Part shown: positions 62,601 through 64,000 of the stretch, piece after piece
How positions within the stretch are numbered: the first letter of the stretch is position 1
How the letters are laid out: every line of letters begins with the position of its first letter
NCBI GenBank assembly: GCA_024643365.1
Contig: JAHENC010000003.1
Coordinates: forward strand, 1-64,000
Length of the DNA stretch: 64,000 nt
Direction: 5' to 3'
Source of the DNA: Crocinitomicaceae bacterium
GTDB lineage: Bacteria; Bacteroidota; Bacteroidia; Flavobacteriales_D; Crocinitomicaceae
Notes under the pieces: model-generated
What the model was told of the DNA's origin: nothing
What the model saw: only the letters and a program-made list of their open reading frames with translations
Database searches by the model: none
Made by a program: the position numbers and the translations under genes

Positions 62601-64000
62601 ATATGTGGTTCCTGTCACATTGAACGTAGAGGCAAAAGTAATTGCTGTCGATGTAACACCCGTACAAAGTGTTTGAGCACTTATCGCATCTACAGTTGGC
62701 GTTGGGTTAACAGTAACAACAACGTTATTAGTTGCACTACAACCGTTTGATGTAATTGTATATACATAGGTAACGTTGATTGGTGCATTTGTTGTATTTG
62801 TTAAAGTCTCACTGATGTTTCCTGTACCTGTTGTAAGAGATTCAGTAATTCCAGCTACCGTTGCTCTTGACCATGTCATTACCGTACTTCCACTTGATGC
62901 TACCGTTGCACTTGTTGCTGTGTAGGCAAATGTTGAACCACTACAAATTGCAGTCGGACTTAATGTGCTTGATAAAGCTGGTGTTGGATTTACAGTTATA
63001 GTAGCTGTTTGAGTCGAACCTGAACAACCATCTGCAGTAGGTGTCACCGTAATTGTTCCGTTGATTGCTGCATTCGTTGCATTTGTTGCTGTGAACACTG
63101 GAACGGTTGTAGTACCACTTGCAGCTAATCCAATACTTGTATTTGAATTGGACCAAGCATATGTTGTTGAAGCAACTCCAAATGCACTAGCGAAAGTAAT
63201 GGCTGTTGAAGAAGTTGCATTACACAATGTTTGACCACTGAGAGCATCTACAGTAGGCGTTGGCTTCACTGAAACAACAACACTGTTTGTTGACGTACAT
63301 CCATTAGATGCTATGGTATAAACATACGTTACGTTAATTGCCGCATTGGTTGTGTTCGTTAATGTTTCACTTACGTTTCCATTACCAGTTGTTCCTGCCT
63401 CGGTAATTCCAGCTACTGTCGCTCTTGACCAAGTCATTACTGTACTTCCTGATGCAGCTACAGTTGAACTAGTTGCTGTGTATGCAAACGTTGTTGCGCT
63501 ACAGATAGCAGCAGGACTTAATGAGCTTGATAAAGCCGGAGTTGGATTAACCGTGATTGTTGCTGTAAATGGAGATCCTTCACAACCAGATGCGCTAACC
63601 GGTGTAATGTTATAAACAACCGTTGATTGTGAATTACCTGTATTTGTAAATGCGTCATTTGAAATTTCAGCATTTGTGTAAGCATTTCCAACTAAAGGTG
63701 ACCCAGCTGAAGCAACAAGCGTTGTTGTTATGCTATTGATGTTATAAGTAACAACTGCAGAAGCAGATGTACTCGCTCCTAATGTTAAACCCGTTACGAT
63801 ATCTGAACAAACTGATGCCGTTTGATTCGCTACCACTGGTTTTTGAACCGTTACAGTATATGAACATGTGGAAGAATTTCCTTGCGCATCTGTTGCAGTC
63901 CAGGTAACTGTTGTTAATCCTGGATTAAAAGATTCACCATTTAACGTAGATAAATTTGATGCGATGGTTGCGCCAGTCAAATCACAAGAAAGAGTTACTG
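53694..64000 (-). CDS. Giant Ig/PKD-like adhesin with HYR, TSP3 and gliding-motility C-terminal domain (5' end outside window)
   Basis: The frame is open to the right edge: at least 3434 residues are visible and the start is outside; the TTG at 63980 is internal. From the edge inward: the end of a HYR domain (LTTVTWTATDAQGNSSTC), then about thirty Ig/PKD-like and BIG_2-like modules with Cys pairs and NPTP linkers, two HYR-type modules (~54310-54775), TSP3 calcium repeats (DTDGDGIPNSVDADDDGDG), and finally a type B T9SS C-terminal domain (EAFTPNGNGFNDNF, VSIYSRYGTLVYE, PDGTYYYIFTF). It should be exported by the T9SS with the downstream SprF-like protein and act as a surface adhesin or filament. 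Two inserted domains and a 558-bp tandem unit are listed separately. Confidence 0.93.
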   Translation of the reverse strand, partial: VTLSCDLTGATIASNLSTLNGESFNPGLTTVTWTATDAQGNSSTCSYTVTVQKPVVANQTASVCSDIVTGLTLGASTSASAVVTYNINSITTTLVASAGSPLVGNAYTNAEISNDAFTNTGNSQSTVVYNITPVSASGCEGSPFTATITVNPTPALSSSLSPAAICSATTFAYTATSSTVAASGSTVMTWSRATVAGITEAGTTGNGNVSETLTNTTNAAINVTYVYTIASNGCTSTNSVVVSVKPTPTVDALSGQTLCNATSSTAITFASAFGVASTTYAWSNSNTSIGLAASGTTTVPVFTATNATNAAINGTITVTPTADGCSGSTQTATITVNPTPALSSTLSPTAICSGSTFAYTATSATVASSGSTVMTWSRATVAGITESLTTGTGNISETLTNTTNAPINVTYVYTITSNGCSATNNVVVTVNPTPTVDAISAQTLCTGVTSTAITFASTFNVTGTTYAWSNSNTSIGLAATGATSVPTFTATNTTNSAISATITVTPTANGCSGSTQTATITVNPTPALSSTLSPTAICSGSTFAYTATSATVASSGSTVMTWSRATVAGITESLATGTGNISEVLTNTTNAAIDVTYVYTITSNGCSATNSVVLSVSPLPVANAGADQIVCNGANVTLAATGSNTYAWNNGVTDNVAFVASNSTNAPVTTTYTLTVTNSSGCVSTDQVDVTVNPTPTVNTVSNQSLCASTATTAVNFASTFNATGTTYSWTNSSTAIGLAASGTGDISSFTATNSTTSPIVATITVTPNANGCAGTAKTFTITVQPIPTVNQYSNITYCGGIQQSAIVFSGTTSNTQYAWTSSQNVGFFSNGIAQPTIGDYYIDPSTQVVSTVTVTPEIVVGGLTCSGSNMTFTVTVNPTPSVNSNENQTVCNGSTTSAITFTGSHVGNTYTWSNNTTSTGLAASGTGDIASFTATNTGSSVQTSTITVTPTLTGCSGTPRTISLNVNPTPTVTQPVNQTVCAGTNFAATNFTGAVTGTNYSWSSTNTAVGLAATGSGNIAAFAATNSTNAPISTTVTVTPTFGETGTVFGLVAENGTLNFSAPTGTVFTGVSYASYGNPTGSNGNYTNGSCHSNTSQSVVEGLALGQTTVTINATDAVFGAPCAGTQSLAVVLAYSPACSGTSQTFTLTVNPVPSVTNQSETMCSEGTFTVSPTNGGANVIPTGTTYSWSAPTVTGITGTASGTNASSISGTLTNTTNASINVVYTVTPSSATTPACAGTSFTVTVTVAPTATVTTQTQTICSGSTFTVSPTNGSGNIVPTGTTYSWSAPTVTGITGTATGSSSSSISGSLINTTSAPITVNYTVTPTSPALTIGSSFGGGVIAYILQPSDAGYVSGQVNAIIAAPNDQGGASWGCNGVNLPGAASILIGSGQQNTLDILSGCNQSGIAAQVVDNLVLNGFSDWYLPSKNELNEMYLNKNAIGNFQNIDYWSSSEDTQWDAWIQNFGNGAQNAYWSNGKNHPYQIRAVRSMTLPNPCSGTPFTVSIIVNPAPNITPQTTTTCSEGAMAYSPTNGSGNIVPTGTTYSWTFADNSNVTGEAIGTNQNNIGQTLTNTSNIDQQVVYTVTPSSGSCVGSTFTLTATVNPKPLIADKTQTICSGNAFTIAPTNGGSEIVPAGTQYTWTVLNNTNVSGDVNEPTAQNTVSQTLTNSTNVAQTVVYTVTPVLSGCNGNPFTVTVTVNPVPVIVNYALNGCSGTTISSSPANGSGNLVPSGTTYTWSLVDNSFVLGEQAENTGQTSFSQSLVNLYTTSQLVNYTVTPSYLSCAGNNFTIAVTVNELPNIAAITGATNVCTGLTTQLASATTGGTWTSSNTAVATVNASGVVTGVTVGNVTISYSVTNANGCTSSVSASVNVNIGTSATITSAGSTTFCQGGSVTLTANSGATYLWSNGAQTQSINVTSGGPYTVTVTNAGGCSITSAATTVTVNALPTTAAITGSTSLCVGTTTNLATTSVNPTWSSSNTSIATVSATGVVTGVSSGSATISYGITDANGCSNTASSVVVVNPLPTATIAAIGSTTFCQGGSVTLLAANAPSGSTYSYVWKLNGTAIVGATANTYVANASGNYSVTITANGLCQATSSATTVTVNSLPILAASTGTTSVCAGSSTALSNATAAGTWSSSNNAVATINSANGLVTGVTAGSAVMTYTFTNANGCSSSTTTNFTVNPLPTATITASGSTTFCQGGSVTLTANTASSYQWSNGATTASITVNASGSYTVTITNANGCSAVSVPTTVTVNTLPSATITANGPTTFCQGGNVTLVASSGASYLWSNGAPTQTISVTAAGTYSVTVTSAAGCTATSTGTIVTVNALPVATINPIGSTTFCQGSLVTLIASAGTSYLWSSGETTQGIIASVDGPYTVTVTNANGCSATSANTNVVVNPLPTVAAITGLNDVCVGSTTVLATTSIGGVWSSSNTAVATVSPSGVVTGITAGNAVLSYSITNVNGCTNSVTAAMTVNAGTTATISASGTTTFCAGGSVTLTASSGSSYEWNTGSLNPSITVSASGSYYVNVTNALGCTATSVLTQVVVNPLPVVTAITGSTEVCIGNTTQLANTTNGGVWSSSNNNIATVDANGLVTSVTAGSTTITYTVTNANGCTSSVSAVVNVNALPTASISANGATTFCAGGSVTLVATTGTSYLWNNGQYTQSITVDTAGTYFATVTNASGCSANTNAITVTVNALPTAVVTANGPTAFCQGNNVLLTATGGTSYIWSTGETTQSILVSTSENIQVDVTNSNGCTSAAANTIVTVLPVTVATITANGPTAICLGSNVTLSATAGTGLTYLWSNGVTTATTQNITVSNAGTYTVTVTNASGCSSTAIQTVTVNANPAVTVTANGPTLFCQGGSVTLTASGAASYEWNTGDFTSSITVTTAGSYFVVGTSAAGCQTTSATTVVTTSTIPTVAAITGANNVCEGGTINLTSSTINGTWTSANNFIATVSNTGIVTGQNAGTTTITYTVTNGACSNAVTAVVNVLNNPVVPIITASGATTMCPGGTVILFASNGASYQWSNGPLTPFITVNQSGDYAVTVTNASGCSATSLPINVFIGDNTNPVIVPPANITMAPNFGCDAIGVNLGNPTATDNCSVATVSHNAPAIFPLGLTTVTWTVVDGSGNTSTATQFVNVVDNILPTINVNDITVVINDNGSTTITFSDVDNGTTDNCGIASMTLSQYTFGCSNIGDNNITVTVTDNNGNVATTTILVTVVTSGTDTDNDGTLNACDSDDDGDGINDLDEVVGDTDGDGIPNSVDADDDGDGISTIIEGTDDIDGDGISNYLDSDSDGDGISDDFEWDFGGLGEPGQDCDNDGVYDFLDTDLCGPVIPEAFTPNGNGFNDNFVIPGIEGYTTRSVSIYSRYGTLVYETSEYNNDWDGTLLNTSTQVPDGTYYYIFTFDNGVVVNGYVYINRVQK
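53697..53968 (-). other. Type B T9SS sorting domain (gliding motility-associated C-terminal, CHU_C)
   Basis: The last ~90 codons of the giant adhesin encode PEAFTPNGNGFNDNFVIPG, the central RSVSIYSRYGTLVYE strand, NNDWDGTLLN, PDGTYYYIFTF and a C-terminal basic end. This is the TIGR04131-type signal; proteins carrying it normally need a PorP/SprF-like partner, and one is immediately downstream. Confidence 0.9.
53970..54300 (-). repeat. TSP3-type calcium-binding repeats
   Basis: About seven Asp-rich units of the DxDxDGxxD type (DTDNDGTLNACDSDDDGDG through DCDNDGVYDFLDTD) just before the sorting domain. They likely form a rigid calcium-dependent stalk at the cell-proximal end. Confidence 0.88.
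59525..60000 (-). other. DUF1566/Lcl-C-like domain inserted in an Ig-like module
   Basis: About 158 codons encoding SFGGGVIAYILQPSDAGYV, IIAAPNDQGGASWGCNG, NTLDILSGCNQ, DWYLPSKNELNEMYLNK, YWSSSEDTQWDAW and HPYQIRAVRSM. This is the usual DUF1566 order ending in WSSSE and (I/V)RAVR. It is flanked by module sequence VNYTVTPTSP on one side and NPCSGTPFTVSIIVNP on the other, so it sits inside a module and not between modules. Confidence 0.8.
60585..60855 (-). other. SUEL-type lectin-like domain inserted in an Ig-like module
   Basis: About 90 codons encoding ENGTLNFSAPTGTVFTGVSY, ASYGNPTGSNGNYTNGSCHS, SVVEGLALGQ, DAVFGAPCAGTQSLAVVLAY. This follows the order of galactose/rhamnose-binding SUEL domains (YGxP, CHS, FGxPCxGT, L.V.Y). 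The animal YGR and DPC sugar contacts are changed to YGN and APC. It is flanked by TVTPTFGETG and SPACSGTSQTFTLTVNP of an Ig-like module. Confidence 0.75.
62150..63541 (-). repeat. 558-bp (186-residue) tandem coding repeat, about 2.5 copies
   Basis: The same module pair recurs with an exact 558-bp offset: the GTTGGA at the NPTPALSS boundary lies at 62425, 62983 and 63541, and the TTCAGTAATTCC-type string at 62281, 62839 and, diverged, 63397. The partial copy (below 62426) and the first half of the second copy (62708-62983) are nearly identical over about 270 bp, with an identical run of roughly 95 nt around 62300-62390 versus 62858-62950. The outer copy is more diverged. Confidence 0.85.

Noticed and set aside
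62150-63541. 558-bp direct repeats considered as a composite mobile element or duplicated insertion sequence
   Set aside because: Both copies are in frame within one protein, with no transposase or terminal inverted repeats; best explained as domain duplication.
63978-63980. TTG as a possible start of the giant adhesin
   Set aside because: The frame continues open to the window edge with HYR-type sequence (VTLSCDLTGAT), so the true start is outside.

Overview
The window looks like a chromosomal segment of a free-living, gliding-type Bacteroidota, most likely Flavobacteriales and close to the Fluviicola/Crocinitomicaceae group; this placement is inferred from gene content. The evidence is: many proteins with type IX secretion (T9SS) C-terminal sorting domains, a PorZ homologue, PorP/SprF, SprB-type adhesins, Bacteroidota-specific families (DUF4907, DUF6150, DUF2141), low to moderate GC, A-rich start regions without Shine-Dalgarno sites, and Bacteroidota-type promoters (TTG-N19-TAnnTTTG). 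No rRNA, tRNA, insertion sequence, prophage or CRISPR array is visible, and no gene-free stretch exceeds 300 bases.

Layout. 1-4415: the N-terminal ~1470 residues of a giant SprB-repeat adhesin that runs off the left edge. 4.5-13.8 kb: an acyl-CoA carboxylase carboxyltransferase subunit, a membrane protein, a TPR lipoprotein, a small CxxC membrane protein, an MDR oxidoreductase, and a paired outer-membrane barrel and 1024-residue TPR protein. 13.9-25.1 kb: housekeeping genes (ftsE, type I asparaginase, tatD, galE, a DUF2141 protein, a biotin carrier protein, ileS, a GreA-like small protein, a YhiN-family flavoprotein, asnS). 25.2-30.3 kb: a secreted-protein operon of a GEVED/PPC-like protein, three Kelch-type paralogues (all four with T9SS sorting domains) and a DUF4907 lipoprotein. 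30.3-35.5 kb: pth, an outer-membrane protein, a lipoprotein, an RluB-type pseudouridine synthase, SCO1, a NadR-type kinase with pnuC, and a DUF6150 repeat protein. 35.5-40.4 kb: porZ, then a GT39-like membrane glycosyltransferase with its probable GtrB/ArnC-type GT2 donor synthase. 40.5-46.9 kb: ridA-like, TPR and methyltransferase genes on the plus strand, PIN-PhoH, a TIGR01777 epimerase-like protein, a small lipoprotein, an S41-like protein and YqaA. 47.0-50.8 kb: a T9SS cargo protein, an omega-amidase and a glutamine/methionine-type aminotransferase. 50.8-64.0 kb: an OmpA/PD40 protein, PorP/SprF and a giant (>3430 residues) adhesin.

How they work together. The right-hand cluster is a T9SS type-B cassette: an adhesin with a gliding-motility-associated C-terminal domain, its cognate SprF-like barrel and an OmpA-like periplasmic/outer-membrane protein. 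The adhesin is the most interesting object in the window. Its Ig/PKD-like modules include three successive 558-bp sequence units, two of them nearly identical. Two unrelated domains, an SUEL-type lectin-like domain and a DUF1566/Lcl-C-like domain, are inserted at the same hairpin of two homologous modules. Other plausible partnerships are aminotransferase plus omega-amidase (glutamine transaminase/omega-amidase salvage), PnuC plus NadR-like kinase (nicotinamide riboside uptake), and GT2 plus GT39 (polyprenyl-phosphate-sugar-dependent glycosylation).

Several genes (galE, sco1, asnS) have TAACTTTG exactly 5 nt before the ATG, which suggests leaderless or near-leaderless transcripts.
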